Assembly (NCBI GenBank): GCA_963834715.1
Contig: CAWIDE010000002.1
Location: 124,001-188,000, forward strand
Direction: 5' to 3'
Origin: CAVSUZ01 sp963834715
GTDB taxonomy: Bacteria; Pseudomonadota; Alphaproteobacteria; Acetobacterales; Acetobacteraceae
DNA: 64,000 nucleotides
Shown here one piece after another: positions 54,479 through 63,340 of this stretch. The notes beneath the pieces were generated by a model. It searched no databases and was not told where the DNA came from. It saw only the letters and a program-made list of their open reading frames with translations. Within the stretch, counting starts at the first letter, position 1; each line of letters begins with the position of its first letter. Both the position numbers and the translations under genes were made by a program.

Positions 54479-54505
54479 GCCTCTCCGCCCCTGGGGTGGA
54501 GAGGC
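54479..54505. terminator. Hairpin after yebC
   Basis: Perfect arms GCCTCTCC/GGAGAGGC around an 11-base loop, 13 bases past the yebC stop. The core resembles the other CTCTCC palindromes in the window. There is no clear T run, so it may be a REP-type element or a weak terminator. Confidence 0.5.
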
Positions 54506-54574
54506 TACGTGAGGTTGGGGGGGACCCGTCTCGCACCAACCTGCCCCTCCTTGTTAGAAGTAGCCCGTCGAAGC

Positions 54575-55110
54575 GATCTCGGTCCTGTAATGGCATCGGC
54601 GTCATCATATTTCTTGCCCTGAGCGCCTTCCTGTTCCTCTCCGAAGGCCACAACCGCATCGCCCGAGACGCAGCCCGTGTGCAAGAAGCGGCGTGAACTA
54701 TCTTCGGGCTAACGATCACCGCCGCCGTCTTCAGTCTCGCTGCCGTGCTCGGCGAGTACGCCGCGCTCAAGGACGCTCACGGTGCCGCGCGCACCCTGCA
54801 TCTCGTCCTGGTCGTCATCACCCTGCTCCCCTCATGGCTGATGGTCCATACGGCCTTCGCCCTCCGCTATGCGCACGAGTTTTACTCTCGTGATATCCTC
54901 GCCGATGCGTTTCGACGGCTGCTTGACTTTTCCCGGCGAAGACTCGCCCGGCTACCTCGATTTTGTTTACTTCGCCCCGGTGTTGGGCATGACCGTCCAG
55001 GTGTCAGATGTGCAGATCACGTCCCGCAAAATGCGCCGGCTCGCGACGTTGCATGGGCTGCTGAGCTTTCTCTTCAGCACCATCATAATCGCGCTCCAGC
55101 GTCATTCTCG
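54575..55110 (+). pseudogene. DUF1345 membrane protein remnant, 5'-truncated and frameshifted
   Basis: Pieces of a DUF1345 integral membrane protein: IGVIIFLALSAFLFL, a stop, then TIFGLTITAAVFSLAAVLGEYA, ARTLHLVLVVITLLPSW and HTAFALRYAHEFYSRD. After a frame change comes YLDFVYFAPVLGMTVQVSDVQ, and ITSRKMRRLATLHGLLSFLF. The first helices are missing. At least two frame changes and one stop are needed. The family function is unknown. It is probably a real relic, since the 5' end is absent. Confidence 0.7.
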
Positions 55111-55144
55111 CCGCCGGCCTGGTCTGAACGGCGCCTCAGTGGTT

Positions 55145-55597
55145 CTACGCGGCCTTTGGGACGCGCTCGGCGCGTTTCAGCGGCCTATGGGCGAGCAGAG
55201 CCAGCGAGTACGCATCCAGCACCCCTGCAATGGCGTCGCGTGCTTTGCGCAACATTGGGCGGAGTGCGCATTCCCGCAGGTCTACGCAGTCGGCGCATGG
55301 GCCGAATTGCGTCTTGCTGGCACATGGCGCCAGCGCCAGAGGGCCATCGATAATCCGAATTATTTCGCTAACGGCGACCTCTTCTGCCGGGCGTGCCAGC
55401 CGGTACCCGCCATAGCGCCCACGCCGGCTTTCCAGGATACCGTGATCCCGCAGCTCCACCAAGATGGCTTCGAGAAACTTGCGCGGAATGTCTTCACCGG
55501 CTGAAATCTCCGAGGTCAGGATCCATGTTCGCCTCTCATCTTGCCTCGCAAGATGAACACAAGCCCTCAGCGCATACTTTGCTCGACTGGACAGCAT
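55145..55597 (-). CDS. Rrf2-family transcriptional regulator
   Basis: A 150-residue winged-helix regulator: MLSSRAKYALRACVHLA is the Rrf2 start, SEISAGEDIPRKFLEAILVELRDHGILESRRGRYGGYRLARPAEEV the recognition and wing. Four cysteines (C-ASKTQFGP-C-AD-C-VDLRE-C) are well placed to bind an iron-sulfur cluster or metal. It thus senses redox, NO or iron like NsrR or IscR. No isc/suf gene lies nearby. It may control the flanking genes. Confidence 0.88.
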   Translation of the reverse strand: MLSSRAKYALRACVHLARQDERRTWILTSEISAGEDIPRKFLEAILVELRDHGILESRRGRYGGYRLARPAEEVAVSEIIRIIDGPLALAPCASKTQFGPCADCVDLRECALRPMLRKARDAIAGVLDAYSLALLAHRPLKRAERVPKAA

Positions 55598-55852
55598 TCT
55601 TTTTTCACCCGCTTGGCGGGAAATGTAAACCTTTCCTCCTGAACGTCAACGAGAAACAACGATTTACCCGGCCACCCCAACCGGCTTGAACAAGCCGTGA
55701 TCGTCGTTGACCACCACCTCGGTTTATGGCTGACTAACTCTACCTATCAAATAGGATATGCCCTGCTACCTCAACCACCAGTACTGCTAGGGGACCCCGG
55801 TGATGGTCCAGCAAACACCGATTCAGCACCTTTGCCGCAAGCTTCATTCCGG

Positions 55853-56191
55853 ATGACCAAAATCGCGGAGATGCCTGATATGGGACGAATATGGACGGAA
55901 GCTGGCGCCATCCGCGCCATCCGGCGAAAAGGGTTCCTCAACTGCTTTTCTTCGCCGGAGCGTCGCTATTTTGTGGTTTCCGCGATCCCGCTCAGCAAGA
56001 ACGGGTCCCGGTTGCGCTACAGCGTCGGCTGCGCGCTCATGCTGGACCGCAAGCTGGAACTGGTGACGGGCAACAGCTTCGTTGCCGCCTATCGTTTGAA
56101 GGCCACCGTGGCCGGACCAAAGCAGACACAGCGGCCGTCGCGCAGACCCGCACCCCAGCCTTCTCGGCCCGCGGCGCAGAAGGCCGTTTGA
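55853..56191 (+). CDS. Hypothetical basic protein (112 aa)
   Basis: MTKIAEMPDMGRIWTEAGAIRAIRRKGFLNCF opens a short protein with an ordered middle (RYFVVSAIPLSKNGSRLRYSVGCALMLDRKLELVTG) and a Pro/Arg/Gln-rich basic tail. The frame is open upstream to a GTG at 55697 without clear signal, so 55853 is chosen. No family was recognised. The antisense frame of 258 codons is rejected as less protein-like. Confidence 0.45.
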   Translation: MTKIAEMPDMGRIWTEAGAIRAIRRKGFLNCFSSPERRYFVVSAIPLSKNGSRLRYSVGCALMLDRKLELVTGNSFVAAYRLKATVAGPKQTQRPSRRPAPQPSRPAAQKAV

Positions 56192-56302
56192 CGACCTTGA
56201 ACTCATCGAAACGTAAAACCTAGCGGCTTGATAGGTTATTACCGGCGGCTTGTCGCTCTCAACGGTGATGCCACCTCCCGACTGTTCTGGAGAATGAAAC
56301 CG

Positions 56303-56536
56303 ATGCTGCAATCGCACGTCATCACGGTCGACGGAAACTTCGTGGGTGCCGCCATACGCTTGGACCGCGGTTATCGCTTCGTTGCAACGGACATCCGGAT
56401 GTACGAAGTCGATGAAACGATTTGGCCAACGCTCGCTGATGTCGAGCGACTGGTGCATCGTTTGTACTACTCCGGCAGCTTCACGCGCCGAGTGGCCGAA
56501 CCATCGGCCGACGCAAGCTGCCAGGTCGGCGGTTGA
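56303..56536 (+). CDS. Conserved hypothetical protein (77 aa)
   Basis: MLQSHVITVDGNFVGAAIRLDRGYRFVATDIRMYEVDETIWPTLADVERLVHRLYYSG reads as a small folded protein with an HVI-V-DG-FVG-A motif and a WP-L helix. I recall similar short proteins of unknown function from acetic acid bacteria, but not a named family. ATG 56303 has GGAG ten bases upstream; 56294 is also possible. It follows the previous hypothetical by about 110 bases on the same strand. Confidence 0.6.
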   Translation: MLQSHVITVDGNFVGAAIRLDRGYRFVATDIRMYEVDETIWPTLADVERLVHRLYYSGSFTRRVAEPSADASCQVGG

Positions 56537-56946
56537 GCGTCCTTGTGACGGGCGATGCCCCGCCAGCTCCTGGACCTCTGGCGGGTATAGGCGGGTGCGG
56601 ATCATGGGAGGTGTAGTCACGTCTAACCCGACAGCTTCCGGGGGGAACCTACAGGATTAATAAATCCCGAGTAGGCCACCCCCAACCCTCCTGCTCGCCT
56701 GCTCGCCTGCTCGGCGAACGCAAGGCCCACACCACTGCGAAAACAACCGGCGGCTCCTTAGGCAGTCACGCCGCCAGACCGCATCATATCAGACCCTCTT
56801 GCTTGCGGCGCTCTGTCTCATTTCTGCTGCTTTCTGTGTCGGACTTTTAAGGCGGCGCCACGCACCCGCAGTTCCAGCATTCGCCCAATGGAGCCACGCG
56901 TTATGATCGGTCCTATAAAACCCACCAACCCAATTCGCCCCGCCCT
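56537..56946. other. Intergenic stretch before ruvC with a short tandem repeat
   Basis: About 410 bases without a convincing gene. Between about 56690 and 56717 the 9-base unit CTGCTCGCC is tandemly repeated about three times. The ruvC promoter is probably in the last 100 bases. Nothing else was recognised. Confidence 0.5.
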
Positions 56947-57444
56947 ATGCCCCTCATCCTCGGCCTCGACCCCGGCCTGCGCTTCACCGGGTGGGGCCTC
57001 ATCGCCGCCGACCGCACCCACCTCCGCCACCTCGCCAACGGCGTCATCCCCACTGACGCCGCAATCCCGGTCCCAGACCGCCTCAAGACCCTTCATGCCG
57101 CCCTCGCCGACCTGATCGCCGCCCACCGCCCTGATGAGGCCGCCATCGAGGAAACCTACGTCAACCGCAACGGCACCGCGACGCTCAAGCTCGGCTACGC
57201 GCGCGGGATCGCACTCCTCGCCCCCGCGCTGGCCGGCATTCCCGTCACCGAGTATGCCGCCAAAACCGTGAAAATGGCCGTTGTCGGAACCGGAGGAGCC
57301 GAGAAACATCAGGTCCAGATGATGGTCCGCCGTCTCCTTCCCGCCGCCTGCCTCACCAGATCCGACGCCGCCGACGCCCTCGCCGTCGCCATCTGCCACG
57401 CCCACCACAGCGCCACGCGCCGTCACTGGACCATTCCCACGTGA
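56947..57444 (+). CDS. ruvC: Crossover-junction endodeoxyribonuclease
   Basis: A 165-residue Holliday-junction resolvase. The RNase-H-fold catalytic acids are visible: LGLDPGLRFTGWGLI (Asp), AAIEETYVNRN (Glu), and the last pair in TRSDAADALAVAICHAHH. The basic HQVQMMVRRLLP segment contacts DNA. Length is normal. The ruvA GTG start overlaps its stop. ruvB would be expected after ruvA but is missing. Confidence 0.96.
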   Translation: MPLILGLDPGLRFTGWGLIAADRTHLRHLANGVIPTDAAIPVPDRLKTLHAALADLIAAHRPDEAAIEETYVNRNGTATLKLGYARGIALLAPALAGIPVTEYAAKTVKMAVVGTGGAEKHQVQMMVRRLLPAACLTRSDAADALAVAICHAHHSATRRHWTIPT

Positions 57445-58040
57445 TCGCCCGCCTCACCGGCCGCATCGAAACTCGCGACGACACCTCCTGCATCATCGAC
57501 GTGAACGGCGTCGGCTATCTGGTGCATGCCTCCACCCGTACCCTCGCTGCCCTCCCCACACCGCCCGAGATCGCCCGCCTGCTTATCGAAACCCACCTCC
57601 GCGAGGACGCCATCCTTCTCTACGGCTTCACCGACCCCGCCGAGCGTGACTGGTTCCGTCTGCTCACCACTGTTCAGGGCGTCGGCGCCAGGGTCGCCCT
57701 GAGCATCCTTTCCGCCCTCTCCGCCAAGGATCTGACCACCGCCATCGCCAGCCAGGACAAGTCCACCCTCACGCGCGCCCAGGGCGTTGGCCAACGCCTG
57801 GCCGTCCGGCTGCTCACCGAGTTGCGCGACAAAGCCAGCACCCTCCCCGCAAGCCCCGGGTTCACCCCCACGATCACCGCCCCCACCGGCATCGCAGAAG
57901 ACGCCATCTCCGCGCTACTAAATCTCGGCTACCGTCGCCCCGAGGCTCAGCCCATCGTTACCCGCATCATCGAACGCCTCGGCCCTTCCGCCGCCCTCGA
58001 CACTGTCATCCGCGAGTCGCTCAAAGAACTCGCTCGCTAA
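57441..58040 (+). CDS. ruvA: Holliday junction branch-migration protein RuvA
   Basis: A 199-residue protein that holds the four-way junction for the RuvB motor. MIARLTGRIETRDDTSCIIDVNGVGYLVHAS is the OB-fold start, LTTVQGVGARVALSIL and ITRAQGVGQRLAVRLLTELRDK-type helix-hairpin-helix pairs follow, and the C-terminal RuvB-binding domain ISALLNLGYRRPEAQPIV is complete. GTG start overlaps ruvC. Immediately after the stop begins the truncated enolase-like gene. Confidence 0.96.
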   Translation: MIARLTGRIETRDDTSCIIDVNGVGYLVHASTRTLAALPTPPEIARLLIETHLREDAILLYGFTDPAERDWFRLLTTVQGVGARVALSILSALSAKDLTTAIASQDKSTLTRAQGVGQRLAVRLLTELRDKASTLPASPGFTPTITAPTGIAEDAISALLNLGYRRPEAQPIVTRIIERLGPSAALDTVIRESLKELAR

Positions 58041-58368
58041 CTAAGCTGAAGGTGGGATTCGGCATTGAAAAGGATGCGCGGGTCGCGCGCGCCGTCCGCG
58101 ATGCGATCGGTCCGGATGTCGCCCTGATGGTGGATGCGAATCACGCGTATGATGCCACTGCGGCGATCCGGCTCGGTCGGAAGATCGAGCAGTACGACAT
58201 AGGCTGGTTCGAAGAACCGGTTCCGCCGGAAGACTTGGCCGGCTATCAGGCGGTGCGGGCCGCGCTATCCATACCAATCGCTGGCGGTGAATGCGAGTTC
58301 ACGCGATTCGGCTTCTGCAATCTGCTCGTCTCCCGCGCCGTGGACGTCATCCAGCCGGATACCTGTGC

Positions 58369-59781
58369 GGTCGTGTCACGGAGTTGGTAGAAATTGGCGG
58401 AGCGCGGTCTCCGACCGGCTCAGGTTAGCGCGTCATGCGGCGAGATCAATGCGTTGAGGAGCAGGCGCTTCGGCGAGCGTCTGCCAGCCGTCGACCTTCC
58501 GCATGGTGATTTGGCCGGACGCTAATAGCGCCCAGAACAGCATCGCTGCGGTCTCCGCCGACGGCAGCACGGTCTGGGTCTTGATACGGCGCTTGAAACT
58601 CCTCGTGCAGCCGCTCGACGGCATTGGTCGTGCGGGCCGATCGCCATTGGCTGTCGGGCAACCGGGTGAAGCTGAACAGCTTCTCTCCAGCTTCCTCCAG
58701 GCTGTCGGCCACGCCGCGGCACTTCAATCGCCACTTGCGGATGAAGCCTTGCGGCGTGTTTCGACCTCCTTTGCCGTCTTGGCGTAAATCATATCGTTGT
58801 AGTCGTTCGAGATCTCTTCGTGCAGCCGTTCAGGCGCGTTCGCCAGGAGGTTACGATGCTTGTGCACCGTGCAGCGCTGCACCAACGCGTCCGGCCACAC
58901 CAGCTCGAGCGCCTTCTCCAAACCCGGCGCGCCATCGAGGGTGACGAAACCCGGCGCTTTCAGCCCGCGCGAGGTGAGATCGTCGAGCAGACCGCGCCAG
59001 GCGGCCTCGCTCTCACCACCCATGTTGCGCACCGCGAGCAGCACTTTCTGACCATCACGCCGGATCCCCAGCACCACCAATAACGAGATCGACGTCGCCC
59101 GCCGATCCAGCCGCACTTTCACCACCGTGCCATCGAGAATGAGCCGGACAACATCCTCGTCGGCGAGCGAACGGTGGCACCAGGCCCCCCAGTCCACCTG
59201 TATTTTCCGCCAGACTCGGCTCACAGTATCCTTTGAGACCGACCCCTTGAACAGCGCTGCCAACGCCCGCCGCACGCGACGCGTGTTGGTGCCCGACAGA
59301 TAGGCGCCGGCAATCAGCGCCTCCACCTGCTTCGTCATGCGCGCATAGCGTGGAAGAACTTCGCTGCGCCATTCCTGGCTCGTTCCATCACCGTTGTTCA
59401 GTCGCGCGCGTGGCACACTGATCGTCACCGGCCCAAATGAGCCGAGCAGCTGGCGTTGCCGTCGACCATGACGATACCCGACCCTCGGTGCCGGTTCGCT
59501 GCTGTGTACTTGCCTCGGCCGCTGGTAGCGTGGTCGCCCCAGCGCCTGATCCAACTCTTCGTCGATCAGCGCTTCGATGAAGCCGCGAATCTGATCCCGG
59601 ATGCCTCTCTCAATGGGGTCGAACCACGTCTCGCCGAGCAAGGCTGGCGACGTCGCCGTGGGGTTTCTGCTATGCTTCTCCATGGTGTGGTCTCCTTCGG
59701 CGTCTCACCGCCGAAATCGGCTGGGTTGCATCAGCCGGAGACTACACCGCCGTGAATTTCAACCACTCTCGCGACGGCACC
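58369..59781 (-). mobile_element. IS256-family insertion sequence
   Basis: A 1413-bp element, limits set by an exact 9-bp target duplication TACCTGTGC at 58360-58368 and 59782-59790. The ends form imperfect inverted repeats: GGTCGTGTCACGGAGTTGG against GGTGCCGTCGCGAGAGTGG, both then reading into a GAAATT word. Duplication length and size match the IS256 family. It lies inside the enolase-like gene. Confidence 0.9.
58433..59683 (-). pseudogene. IS256-family (mutator-type) transposase with two frameshifts
   Basis: About 415 residues if repaired. From MEKHSRNPTATSPALLGETW at 59683: the DNA-binding helices, LSGTNTRRVRRALAALFKGSVSKDTVSRVWR, the DDE signatures VVRLILDGTVVKVRLD and GFVTLDGAPGLEKAL, and VQRCTVHKHRNLLA are in one frame. 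It slips near 58755 (to ADSLEEAGEKLFSF and TNAVERLHEEF, with the catalytic Glu) and again near 58595, and ends DGWQTLAEAPAPQRIDLAA. As written it is inactive; repaired it is complete. Confidence 0.87.
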
Positions 59782-60792
59782 TACCTGTGCTGCCGGCGGG
59801 CTGTCCGAGTGCAAGAAGATTGCCGATATGGCCGTTGCCTTTGGCACACGCTACAATCCACATGTCTGGGGGACCGGCGTCGCCCTCGCCGCATCGCTGC
59901 AACTACTTGCGGTATTGCCGCCTCATACGCCGCCATCACTCGCGCCAGTCGAACCGATGCTCGAATTTGACCGCACGGAACATCCAATTCGCCAGGCCGT
60001 GCTGACGGCGCCGATAGACCACACGAACGGCATGGTTCGTGTGCCGGACGGGCCTGGCCTCGGATTAAGGTTGATCGAGACGCGCTTGCCCGCTTTGCGG
60101 CGCGTTGAGGCGATGCCCCGCCGTCTGCGTGCATTGTCTACTTGCTTGCCGCGCCAAGAATCGCTCCATTCTTCCCTTGGACAATAATTGCTAAATGACC
60201 ACCCAGCCCGGAACTGACGCGCCGCTCGGAGACTTGGCCGTCCCATTCCCCTAGTGACGCGATCTCACGCACCACGTAAATCTCAGTGAGATTAACACCC
60301 CTGTTCTCGCCTCCATGCACCGCCGTCTGGTCAATCGCATCAAACCGGAACAACGCGATCGTGGCGGGCCCGTCCGGCTTTTGCCCGGTCAGCGTAACCC
60401 GCCAACCGTCACCATCGGGCGTGATGGCTACGTCCACCAGCGGTCTGGTCGCTGCCTGCTGCGCCGCGCTAATGTCGCGCACGATCGATGCTTGATCGGA
60501 GGCAACCGCAACGGCCTTACCGTCGATCACTGCCTGCGGGGGGTACACCTCGCCGGTGCCGCACAGCGACGCGTACCAGTACTGCCGATCCGTTGTTGCC
60601 TTCGACGAAACCTGGTCGGTCCAGCTCGGGCCATTGAAGTACGCGACATGCAGATCGAGCGCCAGAATGCCTGGATCCAATGCTTGTAGGCGCCGAAGCA
60701 ACGCATCCGCAGGCGGGCAGTCCGAGCACGCCTGCGACGTGAACAGTTCCACCACCACCGGCCGCGCGGACGCCTGCTCGGCACCGATTAGA

Positions 60793-62724
60793 CCGAACTT
60801 CCTAGCCTCGAGACACGCAAGTTACTGAAGCATCTATACATTCTGTCTCGCGACCTGTGGATTACTGGCTACAGTTGACGCCGAGGAGATTGAATGCCTT
60901 CTGCTGCAGCGGTGTTGGCCTTGTGACGACGGTAAGGCGATAGTCCGGTGTGATCGCGGTGGTGATGGTGTTGCGCACTACGGTTGCCAGATCGCCGAGC
61001 AATGAACGGAAGCTATGCACCGGCAGGCCGTCCGTGGTGAGCCCTGTGGTCTGCTTGGCGATGGCAGCCGGGGAACGTTGCGCTTCCGACACTACGCTGT
61101 CTCGCAAGGCTTCGGCCGCTTCCCTATCGGCGTCATCGAACAGCATTGGCGCCAGGCAGGTCCGCATATGCCATTCGAGGTAGTAGGCTAACATGCACAG
61201 GAAGACGTGGGCCCGCACGCGGTCTGCCAGCCAATGATGGACAGGCCTGATCTGCAGATCGACGGTTTTGATGCAGCGAAAGGCCCGCTCCACAAGCGCA
61301 AGCGACTTGTAGCTTCGCACGGTCGTGGTGTCATCGAGCGCGCTTTCCGGCAGGCTGGTGCGCACGACATAGACGCCATCGGTTGCTGCTTCAGCGACGA
61401 TCTCGGCGGTCTTGCGGGCGAAGCTGAAGACGGTATCGGTGATCTCGATGACAAAATGCTTGCCTACCTTGTGCTTGTTGATCACCGCGCCAACCGCGAG
61501 TGCGATCCGCGCAGCGCCCCGGAGGGGATTGCGCTTGCGAGCGACCGCGATCTGGATACGGGAGAGGTCACGTTCGGTGGCGGCCAGCAGATCCTCCCGC
61601 TTGCGGGCGCGCTCGACGGCGAGATCGGGATTACGGCAAACGATCAGGCGCTCACCCGGAAATTCGGGCGCCGTGATACTGGCCAAGTCGCGCTGATCGA
61701 ACAGCGAGAGTTGCAAAGCGCCGGTTTCCATCAACGCCTTGATCGCCGGCGCGCGCAGTGCCGTGATCCAGTCGAAGCCTGCCGATTTAACGTCATTGGT
61801 GATGCGTGCTTGGGTGATCATGCCACGGTCACCGACCATGACCACGTGGTCGAGATGGAACCGCCGCTTCAGCTTTTCGATCTGATTGGCAAGCGTAATC
61901 GGATCGGCGGTATCGCCCTCAAACACCTCGATGGCGATCGGACAGCCATCGGGAGCGCAGAGTAGGCCGTATATGATTTGCAGCGTGCCCTTCTTGCCGT
62001 CGCGGCTGTAGCCACGCTGGGCGAGCGGGCAGCAGCGGCCTTCCATGTAGCTTGACGAGACATCATATAACACCAGTGTGCCATCGCTGAGATGGCGCTT
62101 GGCTAAGGCTGTCTCGATGGCAGGCTGGCGTTCCAGCAGCCAGTCCAGTGCGGCATAGAGTTCGTCCTCGTCGACCTCACCGAGGCCAAGCATTTCGCCA
62201 AGGCTCGATGCAGCCGTGGCGGAGGAAAGTGCACGAGCGGTGGCGAGCTTGGATGCCGGCTCGATAATGCGCCCGATCATCAGCGCGAGGGCAAGATCAC
62301 GGTATCGCTCGCGATCGCCGAGCATCCGATCAAGCCCTATCTTGCGGGCAGTCCCGAGCGCTGCTGCAACGTGCCCGTGCGGCAGACTGCGGGTGATGGT
62401 GAACGCATCCCGCTCGGCCGGAATGACAACGCCGCCTTTGAGAACACCGCGCAGGCCTTCAACGTGCTCGGCGGGCCAATCGGAGAGGTTGCAGATCGTG
62501 CGCTTACGGACCTTGCCATCCTGGCGGTAACTCTCGCGCAGCAGAATGGCGGGAGGCGAGTTCCGATTCGGAACAGCTTCGATATACATGGCAACGCATT
62601 GGCACAACACCGCCGCGAGTACAAGTCCAAATTTCCGGATTACATGGCTACGTTTGGGACCAGTCTCGTGCTTCTGTCCCTACTGTTCCTGCCACTTCAC
62701 ACTCTCCGAAAGAAGGAAGTTCGG
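60793..62724 (-). mobile_element. IS1634-family insertion sequence, copy 2, complete
   Basis: Same 1932-bp length and ends as copy 1 and, as far as inspected, the same sequence. The terminal inverted repeat CCGAACTTCCT is intact on both sides, and a 6-bp duplication ATTAGA flanks it (60787-60792, 62725-62730). Orientation matches copy 1. It disrupts the DUF1223 gene between signal peptide and body. Confidence 0.94.
60862..62610 (-). CDS. IS1634-family DDE transposase (copy 2)
   Basis: Identical 582-residue translation to the gene at 4311-6059, with no defects. Two identical intact copies imply recent transposition in this strain. As in copy 1, ATG 21 bases downstream of the longest start (MYIEAV) is the better family start. 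Confidence 0.93.
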   Translation of the reverse strand: MLCQCVAMYIEAVPNRNSPPAILLRESYRQDGKVRKRTICNLSDWPAEHVEGLRGVLKGGVVIPAERDAFTITRSLPHGHVAAALGTARKIGLDRMLGDRERYRDLALALMIGRIIEPASKLATARALSSATAASSLGEMLGLGEVDEDELYAALDWLLERQPAIETALAKRHLSDGTLVLYDVSSSYMEGRCCPLAQRGYSRDGKKGTLQIIYGLLCAPDGCPIAIEVFEGDTADPITLANQIEKLKRRFHLDHVVMVGDRGMITQARITNDVKSAGFDWITALRAPAIKALMETGALQLSLFDQRDLASITAPEFPGERLIVCRNPDLAVERARKREDLLAATERDLSRIQIAVARKRNPLRGAARIALAVGAVINKHKVGKHFVIEITDTVFSFARKTAEIVAEAATDGVYVVRTSLPESALDDTTTVRSYKSLALVERAFRCIKTVDLQIRPVHHWLADRVRAHVFLCMLAYYLEWHMRTCLAPMLFDDADREAAEALRDSVVSEAQRSPAAIAKQTTGLTTDGLPVHSFRSLLGDLATVVRNTITTAITPDYRLTVVTRPTPLQQKAFNLLGVNCSQ

Positions 62725-62814
62725 ATTAGACAAGCGCCCCCTGAGGCTCCAAGAGGAGCGCCTTCATTGGCGTGCCTGCCATGAGCCGCTGAACCAGTCG
62801 TAGCCCTGATGCAC

Positions 62815-62976
62815 TCAATAGCTGCAGGTCCAATTATTGGCGGGCTCCATCGCGACAATCGAGCTCGGGTTCCCCAGACCGTCAACCCTGTCAAATGCGA
62901 TGTTGACAAGCCCGGCCAATCGCTCCAGCGAAACCTCGGAGGGGAATAGTTGCTCATCAGAGCTTATTACGAATGT
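62815..62976 (-). pseudogene. C-terminal fragment of an unrecognised protein
   Basis: An open stretch without a start codon: FVISSDEQLFPSEVSLERLAGLVNIAFDRVDGL and then PSSIVAMEPANNWTCSY before a stop at 62815. The residue mix looks like real protein rather than chance, but a stop precedes it and no family is recognised. It may be the last third of a lost gene upstream of the DUF1223 start, on the same strand. Confidence 0.35.
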
Positions 62977-63096
62977 TCAGGCCTGACCGGACACCACGTG
63001 ATCTACCCCGCGTCGGCCAGCGGAAACTCCGTTGCTTGCTCGAGACCTCTCGGTTGCGCTAAAATATTGCATCTTTAATGCCGCGGGAGAGACAGC

Positions 63097-63340
63097 ACGA
63101 TCACGCTCGATATTAGTCCGCTGATAGCAGGCGGGGTCCTCGCCTGCACCGCGGTTACTGACGGCGTTCATGTCCAGTTTAGCGCGGCCCTCGCATCGCG
63201 CCGGTCCCTCTCTGCCGCGAAATGGAGGGCGCTTTGGTACCTCCTCTCCGCCTTCCCCGTGATCAGCTACACCCAGATGCTACCCACGTCCTGTTCGCCG
63301 CCGCGGGATCCTGGCTTGGCGCATTCGCCTCAAATGAAAT
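63097..63340 (+). pseudogene. Small two-helix membrane protein with non-standard ACG start and frameshift
   Basis: A GGGAGA ribosome site sits six bases before ACG-ATC-ACG, the only plausible start. It opens ITLDISPLIAGGVLACTAVTDGVHVQF, then ARRLLAA-like RRSLSAAKWRALWYLLSAFPVISYT. A one-base slip near 63268 leads to ATHVLFAAAGSWLGAFAS. I recall such short GGVLACTAVTD proteins as conserved and unnamed. Whether the ACG is a mutated ATG or an error is open. It immediately precedes and partly overlaps the TRIC gene. Confidence 0.55.

Larger units (their letters stand above)
58043..60108 (+). pseudogene. Mandelate racemase / muconate-lactonizing-type enolase-superfamily enzyme, 5'-truncated and split by IS256-family element
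   Basis: Two blocks, 58043-58368 and 59782-60108, join in frame once the insertion and one duplication are removed. The first begins KLKVG (the K-x-K catalytic lysine region) and contains the three metal ligands in order (VDANHAYD, WFEEPVPPEDL, AGGECEFTRFG), ending PDTC. The second resumes AAGGLSECKKIADMA, then YNPHVWGTG with the catalytic His, to PDGPGLG, with a one-base slip near 60063 and a stop at 60106. About 140 N-terminal residues (capping domain) are missing at the ruvA junction. It cannot function. Confidence 0.85.
60138..62767 (-). pseudogene. DUF1223 thioredoxin-like protein, split by IS1634 copy 2
   Basis: The main body (60138-60792) encodes VVVELFTSQACSDCPPADALL with the CxxC of this thioredoxin-like family, LDLHVAYFNGPSWTDQVSS, YPPQAVIDG and a C-terminal beta domain. 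Its leader lies beyond the IS: ATG 62767 reads MKALLL and, after repair of one missing base and removal of the IS with one duplication, continues to the signal-like GASGGACLIGAEQASA and on to RPVVVELF. The protein was probably exported. No start codon remains on the main block other than an internal one. Function of DUF1223 is unknown. Confidence 0.8.

Noticed and set aside
55844..56620. 258-codon open frame opposite the two small hypothetical genes
   Set aside because: The plus-strand products look more like folded proteins, especially at 56303-56536; the minus frame lacks recognisable features.
4236..62730. Composite transposon bounded by the two IS1634 copies
   Set aside because: Each copy has its own, different target duplication and the interval is mainly housekeeping genes, so independent insertion explains it better.
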